Shown: one piece after another, positions 8,137-16,005 of the stretch
Position numbering within the stretch: the stretch's first letter is position 1
Layout of the letters: the number at the start of each line of letters is the position of its first letter
Origin: Runella defluvii
GTDB taxonomy: Bacteria; Bacteroidota; Bacteroidia; Cytophagales; Spirosomataceae
Reading direction: 5' to 3'
NCBI RefSeq assembly: GCF_014195535.1
Contig: NZ_JACIBY010000032.1
Location: 1 to 33,619 of the forward strand
DNA length: 33,619 nt
Program-made: the position numbers and the translations under genes
The notes under the pieces: generated by a model
The model's database searches: none
Told to the model about the DNA's origin: nothing
What the model saw: only the letters and a program-made list of their open reading frames with translations

Positions 8137-8982
8137 ATGAACAAGTCATCCGTATTCCGTACGATTAAAAACTCCTGTATGCCTGTCGGGTTAGCAGTTT
8201 TATTATTGGTAGCTGGTTGTACCACGAAAGACAGTACCCCTACTTTCGATGTATCACTAGGACAAACCTCATTGGGGCAAGTGCTTACGGGAGAAAACGG
8301 CAAAACGCTTTACTATTTTGCCTCCGACATTACAGGCCAATCGCAGTGCTCAGGTTCGTGCTTGACCAACTGGCCCGTATTTTACAAAGAGACACCCACC
8401 CTCGGAACCAACTTAACTGCTACCGATTTTACGACTATTACGCGTGCTGACGGTACCAAACAAACCGCCTACAAGGGCTGGCCGCTTTATTATTATGCGG
8501 GTGATACCAAATCGGGCGATGTGGCAGGAGAAAAACTCAACAACGTTTGGTTTGTGGCCAAGCCATCGTACTCGTTATTTTTTGCCAATGCGCAGTTGGT
8601 AGGAAACGACGGCAAAAATTACATGTCGGATTATACTGAAGGAACGGGCAAAACCATTTATTTGGTGGATGCGGCTGGAAAAACGCTCTACGGCTACGTT
8701 CCCGACAAAAAGAACACCAACGTTTATACCAAATCGGACTTTAGCAACAACCCTACGTGGCCGATTGCAGAAATTGCTATGCCGACCGATTTACCCAGCA
8801 ATTTATCGACCAGCGATTTCTCGGTCATCGACGTTTTTGGGCGTAAACAATTGGTATTTAGAGGACATCCACTCTACTATTTTGGCCCAGATAATGGTGT
8901 CAAAGGAATAACCAAAGGTGTAAGCGTACCTAAACCAGGCGTATGGCCTGTATATAACGCAACGACCACTGCTTTGCAATAA
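8137..8982 (+). CDS. Lipoprotein with Lipoprotein_15 (COG4315-type) repeats
   Basis: A 281-residue exported lipoprotein. A signal peptide ends in the lipobox LVAGC, so the cysteine near residue 28 is lipidated. The mature part has repeated modules of the secreted-repeat family PF03640: GKTLYYFASDITGQSQCSGSCLTNWP, then a YKGWPLYYYAGD...VWFVAKP half, then a second pair containing GKTLYGYVPD and FRGHPLYYFGPD...PGVWPVYN. The cysteine pair in the first repeat is lost in the second. The function is unknown; the family often sits in the envelope, and some members are linked to redox or stress, which I cannot confirm here. It is monocistronic, ending in a double hairpin. Confidence 0.85.
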   Translation: MNKSSVFRTIKNSCMPVGLAVLLLVAGCTTKDSTPTFDVSLGQTSLGQVLTGENGKTLYYFASDITGQSQCSGSCLTNWPVFYKETPTLGTNLTATDFTTITRADGTKQTAYKGWPLYYYAGDTKSGDVAGEKLNNVWFVAKPSYSLFFANAQLVGNDGKNYMSDYTEGTGKTIYLVDAAGKTLYGYVPDKKNTNVYTKSDFSNNPTWPIAEIAMPTDLPSNLSTSDFSVIDVFGRKQLVFRGHPLYYFGPDNGVKGITKGVSVPKPGVWPVYNATTTALQ

Positions 8983-8991
8983 AAAAACAAA

Positions 8992-9051
8992 CCCTTCCAA
9001 GGTTTGAAACCTTGGAAGGGCTATAAATACCGTGGTTATAAGTAACCACGG
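8992..9051. terminator. Two consecutive perfect hairpins between convergent genes
   Basis: Hairpin one has 14-bp perfect arms, CCCTTCCAAGGTTT (8992-9005) and AAACCTTGGAAGGG (9007-9020), around one central base. Hairpin two has 9-bp arms, CCGTGGTTA (9030-9038) and TAACCACGG (9043-9051). They lie between the stops of the lipoprotein gene (+) and the dehydrogenase gene (-), so they probably terminate transcription from both sides, although neither has a long T-tract. Confidence 0.6.
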
Positions 9052-9064
9052 GCACGTTTATCGA

Positions 9065-10276
9065 CTAATACTCGTGCGGCAACGGCTGGTTGATTTGCTC
9101 GTGCCACGGCAAACCGTGCTGATTGAGCAAGTCCATAAATGGATCTGGATTTAACTCTTCGCAGTTCCAAACCCCTGCTTTCATCCAATCGGCGTTGGTC
9201 AACATCAACATCGCACCAATCATCGCTGGTACGCCTGTGGTGTAGCTAACCGCCTGCGCACGTACTTCTTTCCAGCACTCGGCGTGGTCGCAGTTGTTCC
9301 ACACGTAGTACGTTTTATCTTGGCCGTCTTTAATTCCTTTGATTTGGCAACCAATCGACGTTTGTCCTGTGTAGTTTTCACCCAACGAATCTGGCGGAGG
9401 CAATACCGCTTTCAAAAACTCCAACGGCACAATGTCCATGCCCTGAAACTTAATCGGCGCAATGCTCGTCATACCCACGTTTTGAAGTACTTCTAAGTGC
9501 GTCAAATATGCCTGCCCGAACGTCATCCAAAAACGAGCGCGTTTCAACGTTGGGAAATTTTTCACCAACGACTCCAATTCTTCGTGGTACAACACGTAGC
9601 TTTCTTTGGGGCCAATGCCTGGGTAATCAATCGGCTTGTGAATGCTCATCGCAGGAATTTCCACCCACTCCCCATTCTCCCAGTAGCGACCTGGCTGCGT
9701 AATCTCACGAATATTGATTTCGGGGTTGAAGTTGGTAGCAAATGCCTTTCCGTGGTTTCCAGCGTTACAGTCGATGATGTCGAGGTAGTGCATTTCATCA
9801 AACTGGTGCTTGTTGGCAAACGAGGTAAACACCTGCGTCACGCCTGGGTCAAACCCACAGCCCAATAATGCCATCAAGCCCGCCTCTTTGAAACGCTCTT
9901 GGTACGCCCACTGCCAGCTATACTCAAACTTTGCCACGTCTTTTGGTTCGTAGTTGGCCGTATCGAGGTAGTGAATCCCCGTTTCCAAGCACGCATCCAT
10001 GATGGTCAGGTCTTGGTAAGGCAAGGCCACGTTAATCACCATTTTAGGCTGAAACGACTTGATAAGCACCACAAGCTCCGCCACGATGTCGGCATCCACT
10101 GCGGCCGTTTGGATCGTTACCCCGTGCATTTCTTTGATGTCAGCCGCAATTTTATCGCATTTCGACTTGGTACGGCTTGCCAGCATGATTTCGGTGAAAA
10201 CGTGTGAATTCATTGCGCATTTGTGCGCAACCACGCCCCCTACTCCTCCTGCTCCTATGATTAAGACTTTTGACAT
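9065..10276 (-). CDS. Carboxynorspermidine synthase / saccharopine dehydrogenase-family enzyme
   Basis: A 403-residue NAD(P)-dependent dehydrogenase. The N-terminus MSKVLIIGAGGVGG is a Rossmann nucleotide-binding loop, followed by HKCAMNSHVF..IMLASRT, LGCGFDPGVTQVF, CNAGNHGKAFATNFNPE and a C-terminal TGVPA..GAML..GVW block. This pattern matches the carboxy(nor)spermidine dehydrogenases that make polyamines from aspartate semialdehyde and a diamine in Vibrio and Bacteroidota, more closely than lysine-pathway saccharopine dehydrogenase. The decarboxylase that would complete the pathway is not in the window. The ATG at 10276 is chosen because an upstream in-frame TTG start adds 21 unlikely residues. 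A -7-like TATCTTTG (minus strand, 10351-10358) lies upstream. Confidence 0.85.
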   Translation of the reverse strand: MSKVLIIGAGGVGGVVAHKCAMNSHVFTEIMLASRTKSKCDKIAADIKEMHGVTIQTAAVDADIVAELVVLIKSFQPKMVINVALPYQDLTIMDACLETGIHYLDTANYEPKDVAKFEYSWQWAYQERFKEAGLMALLGCGFDPGVTQVFTSFANKHQFDEMHYLDIIDCNAGNHGKAFATNFNPEINIREITQPGRYWENGEWVEIPAMSIHKPIDYPGIGPKESYVLYHEELESLVKNFPTLKRARFWMTFGQAYLTHLEVLQNVGMTSIAPIKFQGMDIVPLEFLKAVLPPPDSLGENYTGQTSIGCQIKGIKDGQDKTYYVWNNCDHAECWKEVRAQAVSYTTGVPAMIGAMLMLTNADWMKAGVWNCEELNPDPFMDLLNQHGLPWHEQINQPLPHEY

Positions 10277-10350
10277 TTTAGTTGTGAGAGATTTGGTGAC
10301 TGAGCCGCTTTCGTTAGCATTTAACTTCCGCCAGCTCAAAATTTAGTCGG

Positions 10351-10358
10351 CAAAGATA
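10351..10358 (-). promoter_or_regulatory. -7 element for the carboxynorspermidine synthase gene
   Basis: Read on the minus strand this is TATCTTTG followed by C, matching the Bacteroidota -7 consensus TAnnTTTG. It lies about 75 bases before the ATG at 10276. No clear -33 TTG was found at the usual spacing. Confidence 0.4.
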
Positions 10359-10414
10359 CGATGCCTAAGCGTTTTTTCTGTTATTTGAATGTTAGTTTTT
10401 AAACAGTTAACTTC

Positions 10415-10888
10415 ATGGACATCCTTTTACTCATTTTAGGCATTGCTGGGCTGTTGGTAGGGCTTGCGGGTGCCGTTCTTCCCCTCCCTGGGCCACCATT
10501 AAGTTTTGTTGGATTGTTGTGTCTTTATTTTTGCAGCTACGCCACCATGAGTTCATGGGTATTGTACTCCTTTGGGTTTGTGACAGTCATCATCACTGTT
10601 CTAGATTATTACGTACCCATTTGGGGTATCAAAAAATTTGGCGGGAGTCAATACGGCACTTGGGGCTCTACGTTGGGGCTGCTACTTGGCTTTTTTGTCA
10701 TTCCTGCCTTAGGAATATTTTTAGGTGCCTTTTTGGGGGCGCTTGTGGGCGAACTTATCGGCGGGATGGCCTTCGACAAAGCCTTAAAAGCTGCTTTTGG
10801 CTCATTTTTAGGCTTTTTGTCGGGAATTGTAATGAAAGTAATTTTGTGTTTGGCCATGATTATTTACGCCGTTGTGGCCTTGGTCTAA
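10415..10888 (+). CDS. DUF456 family membrane protein
   Basis: A 157-residue, very hydrophobic protein with the DUF456 pattern: an N-terminal helix followed by GAVLPLPGPPLSFVGLL, a central FGGSQYGTWGSTLGLLLGFF block, and glycine-zipper-like repeats (IFLGAFLGALVGELIGG) before the last helix. About four to five membrane segments are visible. The family has no established function. It is divergent from the carboxynorspermidine synthase gene, with a 138-base gap that must hold promoters for both. Confidence 0.85.
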   Translation: MDILLLILGIAGLLVGLAGAVLPLPGPPLSFVGLLCLYFCSYATMSSWVLYSFGFVTVIITVLDYYVPIWGIKKFGGSQYGTWGSTLGLLLGFFVIPALGIFLGAFLGALVGELIGGMAFDKALKAAFGSFLGFLSGIVMKVILCLAMIIYAVVALV

Positions 10889-11095
10889 ACATTTTTTAAA
10901 AACTTTCGACCTGCTGGCGTGGGGGGATTGCTGTAGCGAGTTGTCATCTTAGCAAATAGCCAAGAAAACAAACCTCTGTAAACTTTCTCCCGTCGCCCAG
11001 TAGGGTAGCCTAGTAAATTGTACTCGCCTTTTACAACACCGCTTTTGCTCGGTGACGGGATTCTTTTTGTCTAAAAATCACAATCCTCAAAAGCC
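10889..11095 (+). promoter_or_regulatory. Candidate structured leader of the TonB-receptor gene
   Basis: The 207-base gap contains a 10-bp complementary pair, 10988-10997 (TCCCGTCGCC) with 11051-11060 (GGTGACGGGA, one G-T pair), immediately followed by TTCTTTTT, which looks like an intrinsic terminator with a large structured loop. Another pairing, GCGAGT (10936-10941) with ACTCGC (11022-11027), crosses the first one and would be mutually constrained with it. The pattern resembles an attenuator, but I cannot match it to a known riboswitch class. It may simply be the terminator of the DUF456 gene. Confidence 0.35.
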
Positions 11096-13510
11096 ATGCA
11101 AAGCTACATCCGTTTTAAAAACAATCGTTTCCATCACCTTTTTTCGCGTTACTCGTATGTTTTCATCGCAGTCATTTTCCTTTTACTTTCCACTCCACAA
11201 ATAACTCATTCCCAAACCCTTACCCAAACTATACGTGGAATAGTGGTAGATAAGAGCCTCCAAACGCCCATTGCAGGGGCGAGCATTGTACTGGTGGGTA
11301 GTCAACCACTACGAGGTACTACAACTAGCATCGAGGGCGACTTTGTCTTGCCCAATGTACCGATAGGCCGTCAAACGTTGAAAGTGACGTATATGGGCTA
11401 CAAAGAGAGTGTTATGAGCAATATTGTGGTCAATGCGGGCAAAGAATTGGTCTTAACCATCGGCCTCGAAGAAGACATCACGCAGTTAGCCGAAATTACG
11501 GTCAAACCGACCGTTGAAAAAGACAAGCCTCTCAACGACATGGCCACCGTAAGTGCGCGTACGTTTTCGGTCGAAGAAACTCAACGCTACGCCGCCGCTG
11601 TCAACGACCCTGCACGTATGGCAACGGCCTACGCGGGGGTAATGTCAGCCGACGATGGGGGTAATAATATTGTCATTCGGGGTAACTCGCCCAACGGCCT
11701 ACTGTGGCGAATGGAGGGCATTGATATTCCCAACCCCAACCATTTTTCGAGCTTGGGCGCTTCGGGCGGTGGCATTTCGATTTTGAGCGCGCAGGTATTG
11801 ACCAACTCCGACTTTATGACGGGCGCTTTTTCCGCCGAATACGGAAATGCGCTCTCGGGTGTATTCGACCTTAAACTCCGTAAAGGCAACAATCAAAAGC
11901 GCGAATACACCGTTCAGGCGGGATTGTTAGGGCTAGACGTGGCTGCCGAGGGGCCTTTTTCTTCTACGTATAAAGGTTCTTATTTGGTCAACTATCGCTA
12001 CTCTACCCTCGAACTTTTGAGTAAAATTGGCCTTCCCGTCGGTGATTTTGCCCAGCGTTTTCAGGATATTTCGTACAACATTTCGCTTCCTACCCAAAAA
12101 TTGGGCAAGTTCACGCTCTTTGGTTTTGGCGGATTGAGCAGCAGCACGGGCGTAGCCAAAGCCGATTCAACGCTCTGGAAAACCGAAGGCGACAAGCGTT
12201 TTGATGAAAAATTTAAGTCCAATACGGGGGCTTGGGGAGCAACGCACTCGCTTAACTTTAGTCCTAATGCGTTACTAAAAACAGTCGTGCTTTATTCGGC
12301 CTACGAAAACGGGTTTACCCAAAAACGCTACACCGATAACTACGTTTTTGAACCCCGCTACGACGAACACTATCAACTCAACAAATTATCGGTATCAAGT
12401 ACACTCAATTACAAGTTCAGCGCCCGCCTTGCGCTCCGTACGGGGGCGATTTGGAGTCACCAAACGTACGATTTTTTCCGAGAAGCGTGGGATGCCGAAG
12501 CGAAGAAATGGGAACGCTATGTATCGTCCAAAGGCCAAACCGCTACCCTTCAGGTCTTTGCCCAAGCCAATTATAAACTCACCGAACGCCTCACGGCCAA
12601 TCTTGGGGTACATACCCTGCGTTTATTCCTCAACGACCGCCAAAGTATTGAACCACGAGCGTCGGTCAAATGGGACTTGGCTACGGGGCAGTCGTTGGCA
12701 GTAGGCTACGGACTTCATAGCCAAACGCATCCGCTCGCCTTGTATTTTTATTCTCCAACGGCTGATGATATTCCTAATCGTTACCCCAACCAGTCGCTTA
12801 ATTTCACCAAGGCTCACCACCTTGTCTTTTCGTACGACCGACTTTTGAGCGAACACACTCGCCTCAAAACCGAGGCTTATTACCAGTCGCTGTACGGCGT
12901 ACCTGTCAGCGCCAACCAGCGCGATGCTATCTCTATTCTTAACGTTGCGGATGGCTTTATTTCCAAACAGTTGGCTAACAACGGACGAGGCGAAAACTAC
13001 GGGTTTGAGCTTACGTTAGAGCGTTTTTTACACAATAACTTTTATTACCTCGTCAGTGGCTCAATTTTCAAATCGCGCTACCAAGGTTCCGACGAAGTTT
13101 GGCGCAGCACGCGTTTTGACGCAGGAAGTGCCCTGAATGTGTTGGTGGGAAAAGAATGGCAACTAGGTCAAGGGAAAAATAACGTACTGGGTATCAACCT
13201 CAAAACCACTTACATGGGTGGCTATCGCACCACGCCTATCGACCTTGCAGCTTCTCGCCGCCAAGGACAAACGGTATGGATAGATACCCAAACCAACCAA
13301 GACAAATTGGATGCGTATTTTCGGTCGGATGTACGGGTAAGTTGGAAGCGCAACAAAAACGGTTTTACCAGTACGCTTTCTCTCGACCTTCAGAATGCCA
13401 CCAACCGCCAAAATGTCTATAACCATTTCTTTGATTCTAACCTCAACGAAATCCGTACGGTGTATCAGTTACCGCTCATTCCTGTCTTGAACTACCGAGT
13501 GGAGTTTTAG
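11096..13510 (+). CDS. TonB-dependent outer-membrane receptor with CarboxypepD_reg-like domain
   Basis: An 804-residue outer-membrane receptor. A signal peptide covers about residues 1-39 (cleavage near THSQ). A carboxypeptidase regulatory-like beta-sandwich follows (about 45-130, GIVVDKSLQTPIAGASIVLVG to the LVLTIGLEE strand), then the plug (about 150-265, with IRGNSPNGLLWRMEGIDIPNPNHF) and a beta-barrel ending in an aromatic residue (NYRVEF). No SusD-like partner is next to it, so glycan uptake is not indicated; siderophore, metal or peptide uptake remain open. The stop overlaps by three bases the stop of the convergent ATPase gene. A structured-looking leader precedes the gene. Confidence 0.9.
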   Translation: MQSYIRFKNNRFHHLFSRYSYVFIAVIFLLLSTPQITHSQTLTQTIRGIVVDKSLQTPIAGASIVLVGSQPLRGTTTSIEGDFVLPNVPIGRQTLKVTYMGYKESVMSNIVVNAGKELVLTIGLEEDITQLAEITVKPTVEKDKPLNDMATVSARTFSVEETQRYAAAVNDPARMATAYAGVMSADDGGNNIVIRGNSPNGLLWRMEGIDIPNPNHFSSLGASGGGISILSAQVLTNSDFMTGAFSAEYGNALSGVFDLKLRKGNNQKREYTVQAGLLGLDVAAEGPFSSTYKGSYLVNYRYSTLELLSKIGLPVGDFAQRFQDISYNISLPTQKLGKFTLFGFGGLSSSTGVAKADSTLWKTEGDKRFDEKFKSNTGAWGATHSLNFSPNALLKTVVLYSAYENGFTQKRYTDNYVFEPRYDEHYQLNKLSVSSTLNYKFSARLALRTGAIWSHQTYDFFREAWDAEAKKWERYVSSKGQTATLQVFAQANYKLTERLTANLGVHTLRLFLNDRQSIEPRASVKWDLATGQSLAVGYGLHSQTHPLALYFYSPTADDIPNRYPNQSLNFTKAHHLVFSYDRLLSEHTRLKTEAYYQSLYGVPVSANQRDAISILNVADGFISKQLANNGRGENYGFELTLERFLHNNFYYLVSGSIFKSRYQGSDEVWRSTRFDAGSALNVLVGKEWQLGQGKNNVLGINLKTTYMGGYRTTPIDLAASRRQGQTVWIDTQTNQDKLDAYFRSDVRVSWKRNKNGFTSTLSLDLQNATNRQNVYNHFFDSNLNEIRTVYQLPLIPVLNYRVEF

Positions 13511-14934
13511 GGGGTAAATAATTCTCCTAGCACTAATTGATTGTGTACAACGCTCAGATAGTGTCGGTTTTTTTGTACCCCAAAAACTGACACTATCGTA
13601 ATGAAAATATTTTTTCGAGTTCGAGTTTTTTCTTTGAAAACAAACGCTTTTCGTCTCAATTGTTTTTCGTACTCTTCAGTTATGACAAACTCATCGTTAT
13701 AGAATTTAGCTTCCACAATATTGATGCAATTATCATCTCGGTCAATCACAAGATCTAGTTGAATACCTGGGTAACTTTCGTCGCCTTTAGACGTATAAGA
13801 ATACACATTACTAATGATTCCACTAATTCCAAGCGCTTTTTTTATTTGAAAAATGTGCTTAAAACAAAGGTTTTCAAATGCATACCCTGTCCAAATTTTA
13901 TACGCTTGTTTTTGAGTTATTTGTTGCCAGCTATTATTTCCTTTATTATTGAACAAAAACTTAAAATAAAAAAGTGAAAATTCATCAACTAGACGATACA
14001 AATGTTCTTCTCTTGCTTTTTGAAACGGGTAGATTATTTGAATAAACCCACATTGTATTAGTTCTTCCAAGACCAGTGAAAGGGTACCTCCCGTTTTTAT
14101 TCCTGTTATTTCAATAATTTCTTTCCGTGTTAGTCCCTTGCTTTTTTGAGCCAACGCCGCTACAATTTTTTCGTGTAGATGATTATTTTTAAAAAGAGAA
14201 GCGTAGAGATTTTGGAATTCATTTTTCAGTTTGGCTTGCGGCTCAAAAAATAACTTATCTAGGATTTGGGGAAGGCTTTTTCCATTTTCAATATCATTCA
14301 AATAAAATGGTATCCCCCCTACACTCATGTAGAGTTGAGCGACTTCTTTTTCGCTCAGATTCACTCTTTTTTTCTCTAAAAATAAGGCCGTCTCACTCAA
14401 TGTAAAAGGTTTTAATAGCAATTGATGAGTCAGTCGGTTGTGTAGGCCACCTCTATCGTTTACTACTTTTTTGATTATCCACGACGCTGCCGAACCGCAA
14501 ATTACCAAAACAATGTCATTTCGTTTGCTACAGTACTGATTCCAAAAACTATCCAAACCCGCTAAAAAGCCCGATCGCGGCGTGTCGAACCAAGCGATTT
14601 CATCTAAAAAAACGACCTTCTTTGTAGCTTCGTCTAGGGTATTCAGGTAGTCCCTCAATTGAAAGAAGGCTTCCAACCAAGTGGTAGGCGTAGGAGGCAC
14701 TATCTTATTGGCTTTTAATTCAATGAGACTTCGCCAAAAATTTTCTAATTGGTGATTCATATTTTTTTGGTGTACACCACTACACTCAAAAACGATGTGT
14801 TTTTGATAGACCTGTCGTACCAAAAACGTTTTACCAACCCGTCGTCTGCCATAAATCGCGACAAAACAAGATTCATCCTTTTCACAAAGGCTTTCCAGCA
14901 AACCTATCTCGTCTTTTCTCCCAATTACTTTCAT
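13507..14934 (-). CDS. AAA ATPase with C-terminal nuclease-like domain (DUF234 type)
   Basis: A 475-residue protein. Walker A is GRRRVGKT (29-36), Walker B is VVFLDEIAWFD (about 143-153), followed by VICGSAASWI (sensor-like) and GGLHNRLT. A winged-helix segment (about 265-310, LTRKEIIEITGIKTGGTLSLVLEEL) precedes a C-terminal domain with LDLVIDRDDNCINIVEAKF, the D...E-x-K pattern of the PD-(D/E)XK nuclease fold. This architecture matches the DUF234/archaeal-type ATPases, whose role is not settled. The gene is visibly richer in A+T than the hut genes beside it, which suggests acquisition by transfer. It follows an inverted-repeat array (14945-15046). Its 3' end contains a long inverted repeat, and the stop overlaps that of the TonB receptor. 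Confidence 0.85.
   Translation of the reverse strand: MKVIGRKDEIGLLESLCEKDESCFVAIYGRRRVGKTFLVRQVYQKHIVFECSGVHQKNMNHQLENFWRSLIELKANKIVPPTPTTWLEAFFQLRDYLNTLDEATKKVVFLDEIAWFDTPRSGFLAGLDSFWNQYCSKRNDIVLVICGSAASWIIKKVVNDRGGLHNRLTHQLLLKPFTLSETALFLEKKRVNLSEKEVAQLYMSVGGIPFYLNDIENGKSLPQILDKLFFEPQAKLKNEFQNLYASLFKNNHLHEKIVAALAQKSKGLTRKEIIEITGIKTGGTLSLVLEELIQCGFIQIIYPFQKAREEHLYRLVDEFSLFYFKFLFNNKGNNSWQQITQKQAYKIWTGYAFENLCFKHIFQIKKALGISGIISNVYSYTSKGDESYPGIQLDLVIDRDDNCINIVEAKFYNDEFVITEEYEKQLRRKAFVFKEKTRTRKNIFITIVSVFGVQKNRHYLSVVHNQLVLGELFTP
13557..13597. repeat. Sixteen-base inverted repeat inside the ATPase 3' end
   Basis: Arms 13557-13572 (GATAGTGTCGGTTTTT) and 13582-13597 (AAAAACTGACACTATC) pair along their whole length with one G-T pair and a nine-base loop. 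It lies inside the coding sequence for the last residues of the ATPase and 47 bases beyond the TonB-receptor stop, so it could serve as the receptor's terminator. No T-tract follows directly on the plus strand. Confidence 0.6.
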
Positions 14935-14944
14935 AAATTTTCAT

Positions 14945-15046
14945 TTATAATTAGCCAAATATAACCTTTTTTTGTACAACTTGGCTGATTATAAATTTAT
15001 AATCAGCCAAATAGACTCATTTTTGCCCTAATTTGGCTGATTATAA
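14945..15046. repeat. Four-copy inverted array of the 16-mer ATTTGGCTGATTATAA
   Basis: Copies lie at 14945-14960 (minus, one mismatch), 14979-14994 (plus, one mismatch), 14997-15012 (minus, exact) and 15031-15046 (plus, exact). The two middle copies form a perfect 30-bp palindrome at 14981-15010 without spacer. The array sits directly before the ATPase start at 14934. The outermost left copy overlaps a -7-like box (TATATTTG on the minus strand, 14956-14963), so binding there would control the gene. An operator array or an element end are the two obvious readings. Confidence 0.85.
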
Positions 15047-15052
15047 CAAAAA

Positions 15053-15997
15053 TTACTTCACCCCAGCATTTACCATTTCAAACACCAAACTTCCCGCCAA
15101 GCGGGCGGTGCGGTTGTCGATGTCGAGGCGAGGATTAAGCTCGGCGATATCGGCACTCACAAATTTGGGCGACGAAACAATGGCTTGCAGTGCCTGCCGA
15201 AAGGTGCGGTCGGGTACCAAGCCATTGTACGCCAAGGCACTCACTCCTGGCGCATACGGTGCCGCAAATACGTCCATACAAATCGTCAAATAGACCTTGT
15301 CAACCCGTGCCATGAAGGTCGCAATCGTGTGCAGAATAAGTATGAGATTTTCAGGGTAAAAATCGTCAGCCAAGAGGTACTTCACGCCGTACCGTTTGGC
15401 GGTAGCAAACAAGCGTTGGGTATTGCTATTGGTCTGAATCCCCAAAGCCAAGTAATGAAAATCGCTTTCTTCCTGCGCCAATTGCCAAAAACCCGTCCCC
15501 GAACTCGCTCCCACCGCAGGGTCAGGCTCACGGATGTCGAAATGCGCATCAAAATTGATGATTCCGATTCTTTGGTGGGGAAACGCCTTCCGAAGCCCTT
15601 TGAAATGCCCGTACATCACTTCATGTCCACCCCCAAACACCATCGGTCGGTAGCCCAGTTGCACGAGTTGCGCCACGGCATCGGCCAGCTCGTTTTGGGC
15701 TTCTTCGAGCTGCGTGCCTTCACACACGCAATCGCCCACGTCCACCAGTGCCCCTTTGGCCAACGAATGTGCTGGAAAATTGGCACAGATCGAACGAAGC
15801 ACACTCGGCGCAGCACTCGCACCTAAGCGGCCCTTGTTCCGCCGCACGCCTTCGTCGCAGGCAAAGCCCAGTACAGCAATGGCCTTACGGGCGGTAAGTT
15901 CGGCCAGCGGTGTGCATTCCACCACTTGGTGCCAGCGCCACAAATCGGGGGCATCGCCGTCGTTGCGGCCTTGCCAGCATTCATTTTTTAAATTCAT
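15053..15997 (-). CDS. hutG: Formimidoylglutamase (arginase-fold ureohydrolase)
   Basis: A 314-residue ureohydrolase that splits N-formimino-L-glutamate into glutamate and formamide, the last step of histidine degradation. Metal-site motifs visible are GGGHE and NFDAHFDIR. The third family motif, usually S-x-D-x-D, reads TICMDVF, with cysteine at the first aspartate position. The ATG at 15997 is chosen: it lies 8 bases after the hutI stop, and the longer frame would run into hutI. It is the last gene of the hut operon. The assignment to HutG rather than agmatinase or arginase rests on the operon. Confidence 0.9.
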   Translation of the reverse strand: MNLKNECWQGRNDGDAPDLWRWHQVVECTPLAELTARKAIAVLGFACDEGVRRNKGRLGASAAPSVLRSICANFPAHSLAKGALVDVGDCVCEGTQLEEAQNELADAVAQLVQLGYRPMVFGGGHEVMYGHFKGLRKAFPHQRIGIINFDAHFDIREPDPAVGASSGTGFWQLAQEESDFHYLALGIQTNSNTQRLFATAKRYGVKYLLADDFYPENLILILHTIATFMARVDKVYLTICMDVFAAPYAPGVSALAYNGLVPDRTFRQALQAIVSSPKFVSADIAELNPRLDIDNRTARLAGSLVFEMVNAGVK

Positions 15998-16005
15998 ATG
16001 CGTTA

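Noticed and set aside
10889..11095. Known riboswitch class (cobalamin, TPP, SAM) in the TonB-receptor leader
   Set aside because: None of the conserved boxes of these classes could be found by eye; only the generic terminator-like structure was kept.
15185..15826. A 213-codon plus-strand frame opposite hutG
   Set aside because: Antisense shadow of a conserved enzyme gene in G+C-rich DNA; composition and lack of motifs argue against it.
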